Below, in pieces: positions 48,117-57,156 of a stretch of DNA of 64,000 nt (its first letter is position 1; each line of letters begins with the position of its first letter). The notes beneath the pieces are model-generated. The model saw only the letters and a program-made list of their open reading frames with translations. It did no database searches and was not told where the DNA came from. This DNA comes from Streptomyces flavofungini. Lineage in GTDB: Bacteria; Actinomycetota; Actinomycetes; Streptomycetales; Streptomycetaceae. Made by a program: the position numbers and the translations under genes. The stretch is taken from NCBI RefSeq assembly GCF_030388665.1, contig NZ_CP128846.1, positions 9,050,703 through 9,114,702 of the forward strand. The letters run 5' to 3'.

Positions 48117-48701
48117 TTGAACAATGGTGGCACGCGCAGCAAGATAGTGCTTACAGCACTCTGCGTCAGTTTCGGCCCGATGCTGGCCCTTGCTCCAGCA
48201 GTACAGGCAGACAGTGACCCCGCTAGTGCAGTGGAGGTTCCCGCGAAGTCGGCGAACGCCTCGGACACCGACCCCACACCGAAGGTGGGGGGAACAACGA
48301 GGATCACGCTGAATGCGGCGAGCGCAGGTGCGCGCAAGAGAACGATTCGCGCCTACTGCAATATCACGGTGGACGCCCCCCACTGGTCAAAGAAGGGCAA
48401 AAGCGTCATCTATAAGACCCGCGCCCAGTGCTACGGCAACATCCCCTCAGTCCAGTTGAAGGTCACATCCAAGCTGATGCGCGCCGGTGCGCCGAAGCCG
48501 CTTGTCGCCGCGACCGCGAAGGAAACGCAGACGGTGAGGACCGGTGGCGGCAAGGCGACGTTCTACGCTCCTGTCCCCCACGGCAAGAAGGTGAAGTATG
48601 CTGCGCGGTTCTGGGGGCAGAGCACCGCACAGATCGTCTCGCCTATCACTGGCACCAAGACGCAAGTTGTCAGCAAGGCCGCTGATGCAAAGCCCAGGTA
48701 A
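48117..48701 (+). CDS. secreted protein of unknown function, 194 aa
   Basis: Start is probably TTG 48117, 6 bases after AGGGGA (no ATG nearby in frame). A signal peptide (SKIVLTALCVSFGPMLALAP, cleavage near VQADS) precedes an Ala/Thr-rich beta-rich mature domain with RTIRAYCNITVDAPHWSKKG, YKTRAQCYGNIPSVQLKV (two Cys, perhaps a disulfide) and KKVKYAARFWGQSTAQI. The region is less GC-rich than its neighbours, suggesting recent acquisition. No family recognised. Confidence 0.65.
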   Translation: MNNGGTRSKIVLTALCVSFGPMLALAPAVQADSDPASAVEVPAKSANASDTDPTPKVGGTTRITLNAASAGARKRTIRAYCNITVDAPHWSKKGKSVIYKTRAQCYGNIPSVQLKVTSKLMRAGAPKPLVAATAKETQTVRTGGGKATFYAPVPHGKKVKYAARFWGQSTAQIVSPITGTKTQVVSKAADAKPR

Positions 48702-48727
48702 ATAGATTCGGATGAGGATGCACCGCA

Positions 48728-49057
48728 ATGGCCAGTGACTGGGAAGTCGACGTACAGCTACTGCTGGACGTCACCGACGACGAGTGGGCACGGCTCCGGG
48801 AAGGAATGGCCGAGGCGATGGAGAAGGAACCGCAGTACGAAATCGTGCCGACCGCCACATCCAACAGTCCGACCGGCGCCTTCTTTTCCGTCGGCGCCAC
48901 CGTGCAGATCTCGGCTGAAACCCCCGGCGAAGCAGCGGACATCGCGGTCGCCGTGACACGCCAGGCCATCCGGACTGCTGGAGGTGGCGCTGATCGCGGT
49001 GTAGCGGAGGTCAACATTCGACAAGGCGACATCGATCCCCGGCTTTTGGGCCGGTAG
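48728..49057 (+). CDS. hypothetical protein, 109 aa
   Basis: Starts MASDWEVDVQLLLDVTDDEW 26 bp after the secreted protein gene. LREGMAEAMEKEPQYEIV is helical; FFSVGATVQISAETPGEAAD and AVTRQAIRTAGG follow, suggesting an alpha/beta fold. No known family recognised. Its 3' end overlaps the convergent gene at 49011. Confidence 0.55.
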   Translation: MASDWEVDVQLLLDVTDDEWARLREGMAEAMEKEPQYEIVPTATSNSPTGAFFSVGATVQISAETPGEAADIAVAVTRQAIRTAGGGADRGVAEVNIRQGDIDPRLLGR

Positions 49058-49259
49058 GCTGGCACATCATCCTCCGAGAAGCCTCGCGACCATGTTGCGA
49101 GGCTTCTCGGTTCTTCACCGCAATGTTCACGGCCATCCCCGGCGTCGCGCTCGCAGCGTCGGCCACGGTGTCGATGAGCGCGAGCGTCTCCTCGCGCACG
49201 TCGTCCGGCATCGCGGACAGCGCCTCGTCGGCTGCCCTCGTGAGCTCCACCCTCGCCAT
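49011..49259 (-). CDS. small protein resembling the N-terminus of RelE/ParE-type toxins
   Basis: 82 residues from ATG 49257-49259 behind AAGGGGG. MARVELTRAADEALSAMPDD and VREETLALIDTVADAASAT resemble the opening of ParE/RelE toxins (strand, then helix with a LP/MPDDVR turn). Catalytic C-terminal residues are not evident and no antitoxin is visible, so the call is weak. It may be truncated. Confidence 0.4.
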   Translation of the reverse strand: MARVELTRAADEALSAMPDDVREETLALIDTVADAASATPGMAVNIAVKNREASQHGREASRRMMCQPTGPKAGDRCRLVEC

Positions 49260-49336
49260 GCCGCCCCCTTCGTGATCGCAGGAGCAGCACGGTAGAGCCG
49301 ACGTACAGGGAACGAGTGCGCCTGTGGACAACCAGG

Positions 49337-49640
49337 TCAGCGGACCCTCGTGATCGCCACCGTCGCGTGGCGTGTCGTGCCCGCCTCGACCTCGACCACC
49401 AGCTTGGCCCCGGTCGTCGTGTACGCCTCCCCATCGTCCGTCCGCCCCGCAGCTCCTTGTGCAGCTTGGGCACCTTGGTGAAGCGGCCGGTGTGGTGGGC
49501 GCTGGCGACCGCGCCGGAACGTGAGCGGCAGGGCGAGCCGGGGGCCGCCTTGCACTTGGGGCACGGATGGCGCTTAACGCTGACGGGGGTGTGAGTTGAG
49601 GTGTTGTGGGTGGTGTGTGCTGGGGTGTTGTAGATCGGGT
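49337..49640 (-). pseudogene. zinc-finger domain protein remnant
   Basis: Minus-strand translation RHPCPKCKAAPGSPCRSRSG, then AHHTGRFTKVPKLHKELR, is a CxxC-x5-C-x9-HH zinc-binding motif seen in small Streptomyces zinc-finger proteins. After RGGRT the better continuation is in another frame (DGEAYTTTGAKLVVEVEAG to a stop at 49337), implying a frameshift. Confidence 0.5.
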
Positions 49641-49789
49641 GAGAACCGGTGGGGGTGGTCTTTGCCGGGGTGTTGGGTGGGCTGGCCTGTGGGTGTTGCA
49701 GGTTCGTTGAAAGCTGCTCCGGTTGTTGCACTTACCTTCTGCGTCTAATGGCGCTGTTCGTGTTTTTGCAGGTCAAGGGGTGGTGTGCC

Positions 49790-50070
49790 TGGTCAGTGTG
49801 GTGTGGGGTCGATTTCGGGCCGGGGTGGTGGGGCGGTGGTGTTGTTCGGCGAGATGGTCCAGGCGCACAGCATCCAGTGACGCCTTGGAGATGCGTTCGG
49901 TGCCGTCGAGGATGCTTGTGATTGCTGCTTGGCGGATGAGGCGGGTGAGGCTGCCGATGCGGCCCGCGGCGCGCTGGTGGAGGTATGCGGAAGATCCGCT
50001 GTCCGGTGAGGAGTTCGCCGCGGCGCCCGCACTCCTCGTAGAAGGCCTCCAGCAGGACGAGCTTGCGTTC
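49790..50070 (-). pseudogene. TniB-like transposition ATPase, C-terminal remnant
   Basis: Minus-strand frames contain EAFYEECGRRGELLTGQ, then after a shift AYLHQRAAGRIGSLTRLIRQ, AAITSILDGTERISKASLDA and VRLDHLAEQHH. This matches the C-terminal end of TniB-type AAA ATPases that regulate DDE transposons (YLHxRTGGxIGSLxxLIRxAA). The ATPase motifs are missing. Confidence 0.5.
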
Positions 50071-50082
50071 CCACCCAGCGTT

Positions 50083-51316
50083 TCAGGGCGCGCCGTCCCT
50101 CACCCGCCTGACCCCGAGCCCGTCCAGCACGCGGGCGACTTCACGTTCCTCGTCCCGGGCGCCCCAGGAGGGCCTGCGGCATTCGCTGAGCAGTCTCCCG
50201 ATCCGCACCTCCTGCCCGTCGACGTTGATGGTCTCCTCCACGGCGGGCAGGAAGTGCCCGTACCGGTGCGCGTACTCCCGCGCTGCCTCGACCAGGAGCT
50301 GCCGGGCGGAGGCCCGCGGTTCCCACACGAATCCGTATTCGCCGAGCAGGGCGGCCAGGTCCCCAGGCACCCGCCGCGGTCGCCCCTGCCAGACCTCCAG
50401 TCCCTCGTCGGGGCCGTGTTCGGCGATCAGGGCGCGGAGGTCGTCGCGGTCGCGGCGCCACTGCCGCCGTGCCCGCTCCAGCTCCCACCCCAGCCGGACC
50501 ACCACAACCTCTGGCCCCACAGCCCGCTCCTGCTCTGCCGGCTTTCGCCCCTGCTCCTCTACCTGTCCGTCCGCCTGCCCCTGTCCTTCACCCCGGCCAT
50601 GGCCGGGCTCGAGTTGCCGTTCCTTCGCCCGCTTCCGTCTTCCCGCGTGCTCCGGCTCCTGCCCTTCCACGACCGCGTGCTCCTGCTCCTCATCCTTCTT
50701 CTTGAGCAGGGGGATGCGGGTGCAGTCGAGGGGGAGGGTTTCGTGCCAGTCCACGGGCACCCGCAGGTGCCCGTGGCGCTGGTGGTAGGTGGTGATGGCA
50801 CGCATGAGGCGTTCGGTATCAGCGGTGGCGGGGTCGGACAACACGGTGATCTTCAGCCAGTCCGCGACCACGGCTGCGGACCGCTGGCGGGTGAGGGTCC
50901 GCATCTGCTGGAGCTCACGGGCGCGTTCCTCGGCCCGCCAGCACGCCTCCTTGGACGGCTGGACGGCTGGACGGCTGGACGCGGTGGGGGCCGAGGCTGG
51001 TGCTGCGCCCCGCGCGCTCCAGCCGCTGCACGGCCTCCTCCGGCTCATCTTCGCCTTCGCCGGTGGCGTGGTCGGGTTCGTAGGACTCCAGCGCGCGCAG
51101 CATGTTGATCACTGGCCCCCAGTCCGGCCCGACCAGCGTGCCGTCCGCAGGCCGTGCCAGGTGGAGCACGAGCACGATGATCGACGCGATCTTGTCCGGG
51201 TTCTCCCAGTCGTAGCGCACGGCACGCCCCGCGATCTGCAAGAGGTCGCCCTGCGCCGTGCGGGGGTCGACCAGGGCGACGGTGTCGACGGCCGGGACGT
51301 CCACGCCTTCACTCAG
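50083..51316 (-). pseudogene. DEAD/DEAH-type helicase, C-terminal half (split gene)
   Basis: Starts abruptly at the left end of the 8.4-kb element with SEGVDVPAVDTVALVDPRTA and DLLQIAGRAVRYDWENPDKI, helicase motifs V-VI. After a frameshift inside an 8-bp tandem repeat (50953-50980) it continues with helicase-associated (HA) repeats: TYHQRHGHLRVPVDWHETLP, LLGEYGFVWEPRASARQLLV and AHRYGHFLPAVEETINVDG. Together with 59712-60680 it makes one gene. Such HA-domain helicases are common near Streptomyces chromosome ends. Confidence 0.82.
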
Positions 51317-51327
51317 TAGGTGTTTTT
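51316..51327 (+). repeat. left terminal inverted repeat
   Basis: GTAGGTGTTTTT, perfectly matched in inverse by 59701-59712. Matches beyond 12 bp are sparse. Confidence 0.85.
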
Positions 51328-51357
51328 GATCCCTGGCCGTGAGCTGCGTATACCTGG

Positions 51358-51678
51358 ATGATCTGGGGTGTGGGGGCTGGTGGGACGGCTCGGCGGTACT
51401 GCCGGGAGTGTGGTGATCCGCTGCCGCAGGCGATGGCGGCGGAGGCGGTGTTTTGCTCGGGTCGTTGCAGGTCACGGCGGTGGCGGAGGCTTGATCGGAC
51501 CCGTCAGCGGGTGGCCGCGATGCAGCGGGGAGAGCAGGCTGAGTGCCCGGTGTGCGGGCGGTCGTGGACGGTGGGTGTGGAGCGGTCGAGGGCGGCGGTG
51601 TACTGCTCGGACCGTTGCCGGGTACGGGCCTGCCGTCAGCGGCGGGCGTCACGGAACGGCGTTACGGAAACGCCGTAG
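51358..51678 (+). CDS. double zinc-ribbon protein, 106 aa
   Basis: Two similar Cys blocks: RYCRECGDPLPQ with AVFCSGRCRSRRWRR, and AECPVCGRSW with AVYCSDRCRVRACRQRR. Each is a CxxC...CxxxC zinc-binding unit followed by a basic helix, a layout suited to nucleic-acid binding. Start choice is uncertain (ATG 51358 has a weak ribosome site). It is the first gene of the element. Confidence 0.7.
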   Translation: MIWGVGAGGTARRYCRECGDPLPQAMAAEAVFCSGRCRSRRWRRLDRTRQRVAAMQRGEQAECPVCGRSWTVGVERSRAAVYCSDRCRVRACRQRRASRNGVTETP

Positions 51679-51879
51679 CCGAACGCCTCGCACACACCTT
51701 GAACACCCCTGGATTTACACGGTAGTTGGGAGCGAAAGGCGTGCGCTTCGAGCGCCCCTGGTTCACGCTCTGCCCCGGCGTGTCGCGCGCGCCACGGTGG
51801 ACGGTGAACGGGGCCGGCGCCCCTTTGACCGGTCACGTCCTGGTGACCGGGCCGGACCCGGGCGAGGGCGGTGGTCAAC

Positions 51880-52890
51880 ATGACCGACGTGGCCGACCGG
51901 ATCGGGAACGTCACCCGGCAGCGTTACGAACAGCTCGTCACCCAGGCCAAGGAACTGATCGCGCAGATCGCCCGCTCGCAGTTCGCGCTGGGAGACATGG
52001 CGTTGGAGATCGAGCCGATGAGGTCGGTGGGCGGGTCGATGCCGAACGGCACGGACGACCTGTTCACCGTGACGGAGTCGTTGCAGATGTTCGCGGACGA
52101 CATCGGCGTCGAACGCCGGACGGTGGAGGACTGGCGCTACACCGCTAACCGCTGGCCGGAGAAGCGCCGCAAGGAGGGCGTTTCGTTCACCGTTCACCGC
52201 ATCCTGGCGTCGGTGGCGGACGAGGACGAGCGGTGGGCGGCGATCGAGGACGCGCCGTTCAACCCGCGCACGGGAGCCAGGCAGTGGACGCCGGACGGCG
52301 CGAAGCGGGTCGTCGGCCAGCGGGTCGACCGGCCGGTGACGGTGGATGAGAAGGTCCAGGCCGTGGCCGATCTGACCCGGGACGACGAGGTCGCAGCCCA
52401 GGTCGCCACCGACCTACTGAAGCGGCCGGCGGTCACCGAGCACGTCACCCCGGCCGAAAAGGTCCGGGTCGTCACGGAGCTGACCAGGGACGACAGCGTC
52501 GCGCAGGAGGTCACCACCAGTCTGCTGCGCCGTCCGGCCGTCGCCCGCAAGACGATGCGGGACGACACCACCCGGATGCTTGTCAACCGCGCCCAGTTCG
52601 ACAACTCCAACGAGACCCGGGACCGGATCCGGGAGCGCACTCCGGCCGTCCGCGCGATCGAGCACACCATCGAGTACCTCGACCTGGTCGGCTCCTGCCA
52701 CGGCTTCGTGGCCACCCTCGGCCGCCTGGTCCCACAGCTGCGCGGGCAGGAGTTCACCGAGGACGAGCGCGAGACCGTGTGCCGACAGATCGGGCGGGTC
52801 CGCGCCGCGGCGGACTGGCTCGAAGGAGCCCTCAACAACGGCGAGTTCACTCTGGACGAGCAGCTGGTCCAACTGCTCAAAGGCGAGTAG
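51880..52890 (+). CDS. DUF6192 / RacO-like protein
   Basis: A 336-residue protein from ATG 51880; a GTG three codons upstream is also possible. QRYEQLVTQAKELIAQIARS and RSQFALGDMALEIEPM open it; a helix-turn-helix-like segment follows (DIGVERRTVEDWRYTANRWP). Then come two copies of a repeat, VDEKVQAVADLTRDDEVAAQ and PAEKVRVVTELTRDDSVAQE. The C-terminus is helical. I recognise it as the family annotated DUF6192 or RacO in Streptomyces; the HTH suggests DNA binding. Three bases separate it from the RacP-like gene, so they are co-expressed. Confidence 0.7.
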   Translation: MTDVADRIGNVTRQRYEQLVTQAKELIAQIARSQFALGDMALEIEPMRSVGGSMPNGTDDLFTVTESLQMFADDIGVERRTVEDWRYTANRWPEKRRKEGVSFTVHRILASVADEDERWAAIEDAPFNPRTGARQWTPDGAKRVVGQRVDRPVTVDEKVQAVADLTRDDEVAAQVATDLLKRPAVTEHVTPAEKVRVVTELTRDDSVAQEVTTSLLRRPAVARKTMRDDTTRMLVNRAQFDNSNETRDRIRERTPAVRAIEHTIEYLDLVGSCHGFVATLGRLVPQLRGQEFTEDERETVCRQIGRVRAAADWLEGALNNGEFTLDEQLVQLLKGE

Positions 52891-52893
52891 GTC

Positions 52894-53307
52894 ATGCCGC
52901 GACGCCGGGAGGCCCGGCCCCTGGCCGAGCACTACGGCGACCTGGTCCGCGTCGCCCTGATGGAAGCACGCCCCGCCGGTCTGCACACCTACCAGCTCAT
53001 GGCCGCCACCCGTCTGACCCGCTCGCAGGTCGGCCGCGGCATCCGGCACGTCCGTGACGTCGTCGCCGCGGAGAACCTGACGCCGATCACCTGGACCCGC
53101 CGGGACGGGTTCATGTTCTCCGACGATCCCGCGGACTGGATCGAGTACGACAAGCGGCAGTTCCGGCAGATCCTCGGCCGCCTCACCCGGGTGATCACGG
53201 GCACGCTCGATCCGCACCTGGCCCGCTACCCCGACGACGAATGGGCCCAGCTCGCCACCGCACAGCTCACCGGGGTGCGCGCCACCCTCGCCCAGCTCTC
53301 CAAATAG
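52894..53307 (+). CDS. RacP-like winged-helix protein
   Basis: A 137-residue protein directly after the RacO-like gene. HTYQLMAATRLTRSQVGRGI followed by RHVRDVVAAENLTPITWTRR is a winged helix-turn-helix. The C-terminal half (FRQILGRLTRVITGTLDP) is helical. This pair is annotated RacO/RacP in Streptomyces genomes. It may regulate the element or its transposition (inference). Confidence 0.7.
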   Translation: MPRRREARPLAEHYGDLVRVALMEARPAGLHTYQLMAATRLTRSQVGRGIRHVRDVVAAENLTPITWTRRDGFMFSDDPADWIEYDKRQFRQILGRLTRVITGTLDPHLARYPDDEWAQLATAQLTGVRATLAQLSK

Positions 53308-53339
53308 CCCCCGTCGCCGATCACCCTGTCGAGCCCGCC

Positions 53340-53571
53340 ATGCCCGCTGCCGCCCGTCGCGGCCGCTACCCGTCCGACACCTCGGTCGCCGAATGGGCCC
53401 TTCTCGAACCGCTGCTGCCGGTCCCGGCCTGCCGGACCAAGACCGGCGGGCACCCGGAGAAGTGGCCGCGGCGGGAGGTCGTCGACGGCATCCGCTACAT
53501 CGTCGACAACGGCGCGAAATGGCGGGCCCTGCCTGCGGATTTCCCGCCGTGGGAGACGGTTTACGGGTTCT
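53340..53571 (+). CDS. IS5-family transposase, exon 1 (gene split by two group II introns)
   Basis: The transposase is encoded by 53340-53571, 56004-56508 and 59000-59123. Exon 1 has MPAAARRGRYPSDTSVAEWA, GGHPEKWPRREVVDGIRYIV and NGAKWRALPADFPPWETVYG, the N-terminal DUF4096 domain. It ends at TTC T, where intron 1 begins GTGCG. The spliced protein is 286 residues, the normal family length, with DDE motifs in exon 2 (IVDSQSVKGA; WADRGYAGD) and exon 2/3 (VERTIGW). Without splicing, translation stops seven bases into the intron. RacP lies 32 bp upstream. Confidence 0.88.
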
Positions 53572-54104
53572 GTGCGCCGTGAGGCGCTTTGTTGTATCCC
53601 CGACTCAATCGGGAGGAATTTGGAGGGATATTCCTGGGTCGCCTGACTTACCTGGAGGCGAAAGCCGAAAGGGACCACAGCATGTCAGGAACGCGGCGGC
53701 CGTCTGGAGGTGTCCGGGACGGAGACCCGCAAGACCCGCACGATATGGCCAAGGCTGGATTGCTTGAAGCCCAATCTCCAGCGGCACAAGTAAAAACTCA
53801 TCGGAACGACACCTGAAACCGATGCTCTCGCCTTACCGGGCTCTGAATTAGCGGGCCGGGCAACCTCCAAGGTGAGAGGCGTCGCCCAGTGAGGGCGGTC
53901 AAGGGGATGAGTGGGCGGCCTACGTCGTGCTCGATACGTACAGCGAAGACGTACCACGGGATCGCCTACGGGGCGCGAGCCCTACGGCGACGGAGTGCCC
54001 GTATTAGTCGCAGGAGTGACGACCTGCCAGGGAGACCGGGAAAGCCGGTCACAGGGCGAAGGGGCACAGGTGAACTCGACGTCCGGCGACGGGAGGTATG
54101 CGTA

Positions 54105-55931
54105 ATGCAGAGCGCCGAAACAGTGCTGGGCGTCATCCGGGAACGCGGCAAGCAAGGGTTGCCGCTGGAGAGGATCTACCGGCAACTGTTCAACCCTCAG
54201 TTGTTCCTCATGGCCTACGGGCGCATCTACCGGAACTCCGGTGCGATGACACCCGGGACCACCGGGGAAACCGCGGACGGCATGTCTCTGGTGAAAATCG
54301 ACACGATCATCGGCGCCCTGCGCTCCGAGTCGTATCGGTGGACGCCTGTCAAGCGGGTCTACATCGACAAGAAAGGAAGCTCAAAGAAGGAGCGCCCGCT
54401 CGGCCTGCCAACATGGTCGGACAAACTCGTCGCCGAGGTAGTGCGTCTCCTTCTGGAGGCTTACTACGACGTTCAGTTCTCCAACCGATCCCACGGATTC
54501 CGCCCCACGAAGGGCTGTCACACCGCGTTACAGGACGTGGTGAGGTACTGGACCGGAACACGATGGTTCATCGAGGGCGACATCTCCGACTGCTTCGGCA
54601 GCCTGGACCACGAGGTGATGCTCGCGATCCTCGGAGATTCCATCCACGATGGCCGTTTCCTGAGGCTGATCGGGACCATGCTCAAGGCCGGATACCTGGA
54701 GGACTGGCGATGGAACGCCACGCTCAGCGGGGCACCGCAGGGCGGAGTGGCCTCGCCAATCCTGTCGAACATCTACCTCGATCGGCTCGATCGATTCGTT
54801 GAACAGCAGCTGCTGCCGGAATACAACCGGGGCAAGCTACGACGGCATCACCCTGAGTACCACCGGATTGAGAGCCGGGAGTACTGGGCCAGGCGACGCG
54901 GAGACCGCAGTGCAGTGCGGCAACTACGGTTGCAGAAGCGGAATTTGCCGAGCGCTGACCCTTACGACCCCGGCTATCGACGCCTTCGGTATGTCAGATA
55001 TGCCGATGACTGGCTCCTCGGGTTCGCCGGGCCCAAACACGAGGCCGAAGAGATCAAGGAACGGATCAGAGCGTTCTTGAGGAATCAACTCCGGCTGGAA
55101 CTCTCTGAATCCAAGACCTTGATCACGCATGCCACCAGCCAGGCGGCACACTTCCTCGGCTACGAGGTGAAAGCCCAGCGATGCGACACGAAGCTAACCG
55201 GGCCGCGACGATCCGCCAGCGGCATCATCGGGCTGTTCGTGCCACGCGAGGTGATCCGACAGCGCAGTGCTACCTACATGAGCGGTGGGAAACCGGATCA
55301 GCGAGGTGTACTTCTCCACGACAGCGACTTCTCGATCGTGGCGACATACCAAGCCGAGTACCGGGGACTCGTTCAGTACTATCTCCTCGCCCAGGACGTA
55401 TGGCGCATGAACCGCCTTCGGTGGGTCATGGAAACGTCCATGCTCAAGACCCTTGCGGCGAAGCACAAGTCGACCGTGACGAAGATGGCCCGCAAGTACA
55501 AGGCGACCATCGACTCACCGGACGGCCCACGAAAGTGCTTCGAGGTCATGGTCGAGCGCGGTGGCGAGAGGAAGCCACTGGTTGCCCGCTTCGGCGGCAT
55601 CCCGCTCAAACGGAAACGCACGGCGGAACTGGTCGACGTCAGGCCCTGGACCCCGAACCAGTTCAGCAGCAACGAACTGGTGAAACGGCTCTTGGCAGAC
55701 ACGTGCGAGATCTGCGATTCCACCAAGGATGTGGAAGTCCACCACATCCGGAAACTCGCTGACCTCAACCGAGACGACCGACCTGCCCGCCCGACGTGGG
55801 TTCGCATCATGGCCATGCGACGGCGAAAGACCCTGGTGGTCTGCCGGGCCTGTCATGTCGCTATCCATGCGGGACGGGCGAACTTCTCCTACCGGAAACG
55901 CTCACTGGAGAGCGGTGTGCTGGGAAACTAG
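54105..55931 (+). CDS. group II intron reverse transcriptase/maturase (intron 1)
   Basis: A 608-residue protein from ATG 54105 behind GGGAGG. RT blocks: PVKRVYIDKKGSSKKERPLG, RSHGFRPTKGCHTALQDVV, FIEGDISDCFGSLDH, LSGAPQGGVASPILSNIYLD and catalytic YVRYADDWLLGF. A maturase (X) domain follows, including VQYYLLAQDVWRMNRLRWVM. The C-terminus is an HNH endonuclease: DTCEICDSTKDVEVHHIRKL with LVVCRACHVAIHAG. It should support splicing and retrohoming. Its last seven codons and stop run into the domain V sequence. Confidence 0.92.
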   Translation: MQSAETVLGVIRERGKQGLPLERIYRQLFNPQLFLMAYGRIYRNSGAMTPGTTGETADGMSLVKIDTIIGALRSESYRWTPVKRVYIDKKGSSKKERPLGLPTWSDKLVAEVVRLLLEAYYDVQFSNRSHGFRPTKGCHTALQDVVRYWTGTRWFIEGDISDCFGSLDHEVMLAILGDSIHDGRFLRLIGTMLKAGYLEDWRWNATLSGAPQGGVASPILSNIYLDRLDRFVEQQLLPEYNRGKLRRHHPEYHRIESREYWARRRGDRSAVRQLRLQKRNLPSADPYDPGYRRLRYVRYADDWLLGFAGPKHEAEEIKERIRAFLRNQLRLELSESKTLITHATSQAAHFLGYEVKAQRCDTKLTGPRRSASGIIGLFVPREVIRQRSATYMSGGKPDQRGVLLHDSDFSIVATYQAEYRGLVQYYLLAQDVWRMNRLRWVMETSMLKTLAAKHKSTVTKMARKYKATIDSPDGPRKCFEVMVERGGERKPLVARFGGIPLKRKRTAELVDVRPWTPNQFSSNELVKRLLADTCEICDSTKDVEVHHIRKLADLNRDDRPARPTWVRIMAMRRRKTLVVCRACHVAIHAGRANFSYRKRSLESGVLGN

Positions 55932-55943
55932 CCCGCACCGTTC
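55910..55943 (+). ncRNA. group II intron 1 domain V
   Basis: A 34-nt hairpin beginning GAGCGGTGTGC and ending GCACCGTTC, with a GAAA tetraloop in the middle (TGGGAAACTA). It has the length and terminal pairing of domain V, the catalytic core of group II introns. It overlaps the end of the maturase gene. Confidence 0.85.
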
Positions 55944-56003
55944 GGGAAGGGGCCGTCGAAAAAGGACCCGAACCACGGGCACCTCGTCGGCGGCCTACTT
56001 CAC

Positions 56004-56508
56004 TCTGGAGGTGGAACCGGGCCGGGGTCGTCACCTACATCCGTGACCAGCTCCGCCGGAGAATCCGTACCGGCAAGGGACGTTGCCCCCATCCCGTGAC
56101 CTTGATCGTGGACTCCCAGTCGGTCAAGGGAGCCTCCACCGTCGGCCGCAACAGCCGGGGATACGACGCCGCGAAGAAGATCAACGGCCGCAAACGACAT
56201 ATCACCGTGGACACACTCGGCCTACCGGTGATGATCACGGTGACGCCCGCCGACATCCAGGACCGCGACGCCGCCCGCGACGTGTTCTGGCGGCTGCGCC
56301 TCACCCAGCCGCAGATCACCCAGGTCTGGGCCGACCGCGGCTACGCCGGCGACCTCGTGGACTGGGCCCGCGAACGCCTCTGGCTCTCCCTGCGCATCGT
56401 CTCCCGACCCAAAGGCACCAAGGGCTTCGTTGTGCTGCCCCGCCGTTGGAAAGTAGAGCGCACGATCGGCTGGTGCATGAACGCCCGCCGCAACGCACGC
56501 GACTACGA
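56004..56508 (+). CDS. IS5-family transposase, exon 2
   Basis: Continues from exon 1 as WRWNRAGVVTYIRDQLRRRI, then VTLIVDSQSVKGASTVGRNS (first Asp), VWADRGYAGDLVDWARERLW (second Asp) and RRWKVERTIGWCMNARRNAR (Glu). It ends TAC GA where intron 2 begins GTGCG. All three catalytic residues lie here. Confidence 0.88.
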
Positions 56509-57156
56509 GTGCGACATGAAAGCCACTTCTGTCAAGTGGCGGGAGGAAAGGAGAGAGGGAACCCGCCCCGATAGTGACCAGATTCGGTTCCCGACTCCGG
56601 GTGCGATGGCGGTAACGCCGTGGTGCTGAGCCGGAGTACAAGGTCCAAGGAAACTGCGGGCCACCGCAGTACACAGACCAGGGAAAGTCCAGAAGGGTGA
56701 GATACCGCGAACCCTCGTATGCACGGCCCGTAACGCGTACGTCGCAGTGGCAAGCAATCGGCGACGACAAGGCTGGACGCTGAGAGGCGTCACGTGCTTC
56801 GGATATTCGTAAGTCCGGAGGCGGTCACCACGGCCTCGGGCTATAGAGGGCACCCTCCCTGGACGCGACTTGAGGAAGTGGAACATGGAAACCCCGTAGC
56901 GGTCCGGAAACGGTAAGCCGACGGTAACGAAGGCCCAACTCCGCTGCGGGAACAGGATGACCCGAGAAGCGAATGCCGCTGGAGCGAAAGCTCATGGGAA
57001 ACGCCAGAGACCGGAACTCTCCGCCGCTGGCCATAACCAGGCGGATACCGGGCATTGCCCGGACCCGAAAGGGAGCCCACGCGGGTCAGGTGGGCCTTTG
57101 AAGAGACCGCGAGCACAACCCGAACCACGGTACAAGTTAGACAAGGGGGGAAGAAC

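Larger units (their letters stand above)
53572..56003 (+). mobile_element. group II intron 1 (2432 nt) in the transposase gene
   Basis: Begins GTGCG (GUGYG consensus) and ends AC (AY consensus); joining exon TTC T to TC TGG AGG gives ...YGFFWRWN..., the expected IS5 sequence. It contains a complete reverse transcriptase/maturase gene and a domain V hairpin 60 bases before its 3' end. It lies in the same orientation as the transposase, so splicing from its mRNA is possible. Confidence 0.88.
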
